From contig NZ_WKJJ01000035.1 in NCBI RefSeq assembly GCF_009674485.1, positions 1 through 50,584 of the forward strand: a DNA stretch of 50,584 bases. Direction: 5' to 3'. Below are positions 50,433 to 50,584 of this stretch, piece by piece; within the stretch, counting starts at the first letter, position 1, and each line of letters starts with the position of its first letter. This DNA is from Pseudoduganella rivuli. GTDB lineage: Bacteria; Pseudomonadota; Gammaproteobacteria; Burkholderiales; Burkholderiaceae_D. The notes under the pieces were generated by a model. The model did not search any database, was not told where the DNA came from, and saw only the letters and a list, made by a program, of their open reading frames with translations. Made by a program: the position numbers and the translations under genes.

Positions 50433-50546
50433 CCATCATCACGCCCGGGACGGAATTCCGTAGAACCTATGATGTAAAAGAAAGAGCCGTCGGCATAACG
50501 ATTTCCTAAACTGGAGGTGCTAACCAATCCAAATAAGGGGATCATC

Positions 50547-50584
50547 ATGCAAACGGCTCAAACTCATTTTACGTCGATTGAATT
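50547..50584 (+). CDS. Start of an unidentified gene (cut by window edge)
   Basis: AAGGGG lies six bases before the ATG, and the frame MQTAQTHFTSIE is open to the edge. Only 12 residues can be seen, too few for a family call. The gap of 114 bases after hslO suggests its own promoter. Confidence 0.55.
   Translation, partial: MQTAQTHFTSIE

Overview
The window is high-GC DNA, roughly 60% G+C by eye, and encodes typical betaproteobacterial genes. The gene content (Burkholderiales-type PHP / YciO / site-2 protease / trpS / dapA / bamC cluster, hemP, cheZ-cheA, a ligase-associated DNA-repair operon, many two-component and TonB genes) suggests an Oxalobacteraceae member such as Janthinobacterium, Duganella or Massilia. 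This placement comes from gene style and order only; no search was run.

Layout. 1-1297: start of a chemotaxis operon on the minus strand (cheZ, then cheA running off the window). 1622-3977: a universal stress protein, a NarL/FixJ-type response regulator and a Crp/Fnr-type regulator, with an FNR-like box before the stress gene and a TAGGA-N4-TCCTA inverted repeat before the Crp/Fnr gene. 4076-5992: a Fur-box-controlled hemP followed by an uncharacterised small gene and a DUF2325 gene. 6013-7062: an intact IS1595-type insertion sequence with an 8-bp target duplication, lying between the DUF2325 gene and its terminator. 7147-17218: an iron and redox region with a large TonB receptor, then a minus-strand set PepSY / DUF2271 / DUF4198 / ApbE / membrane-anchored flavoprotein reductase, and, divergent across two Fur boxes, a Fiu-like siderophore receptor. 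The DUF2271 protein carries an ApbE flavinylation motif, so the set looks like an electron path from cytoplasmic NAD(P)H to periplasmic ferric siderophores. 17319-25592: a KGG stress protein, then a five-gene overlapping DNA-repair operon (RecQ-like helicase, MBL exonuclease, ATP-dependent ligase, Lhr-type helicase, PdeM phosphoesterase). 25678-31176: a two-gene histidine-kinase system, an HDOD protein and a periplasmic solute-binding protein; the last two are divergent and both look leaderless. 31199-33869: an accessory patch with an AT-rich membrane-protein gene, an SGNH hydrolase and two stretches without convincing genes.

33870-50584 is mostly housekeeping: mutS with a coupled secreted protein, SlyD-like isomerase, RoxA-like ribosomal oxygenase, a small uncharacterised protein, an alanine-rich lipoprotein, then a long minus-strand series (alpha/beta hydrolase, PHP phosphoesterase, htpX, YciO, site-2 protease, trpS, methyltransferase, dapA, bamC) and, on the plus strand, a gamma carbonic anhydrase, hslO (Hsp33) and the start of one more gene.

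No rRNA, tRNA or CRISPR array was seen. The most notable signals are the flavinylation-linked reductase cluster, the recurring TAGGA/TCCTA promoter motif near stress and repair genes, the RecQ-plus-ligase repair operon, and the pair of leaderless divergent genes.
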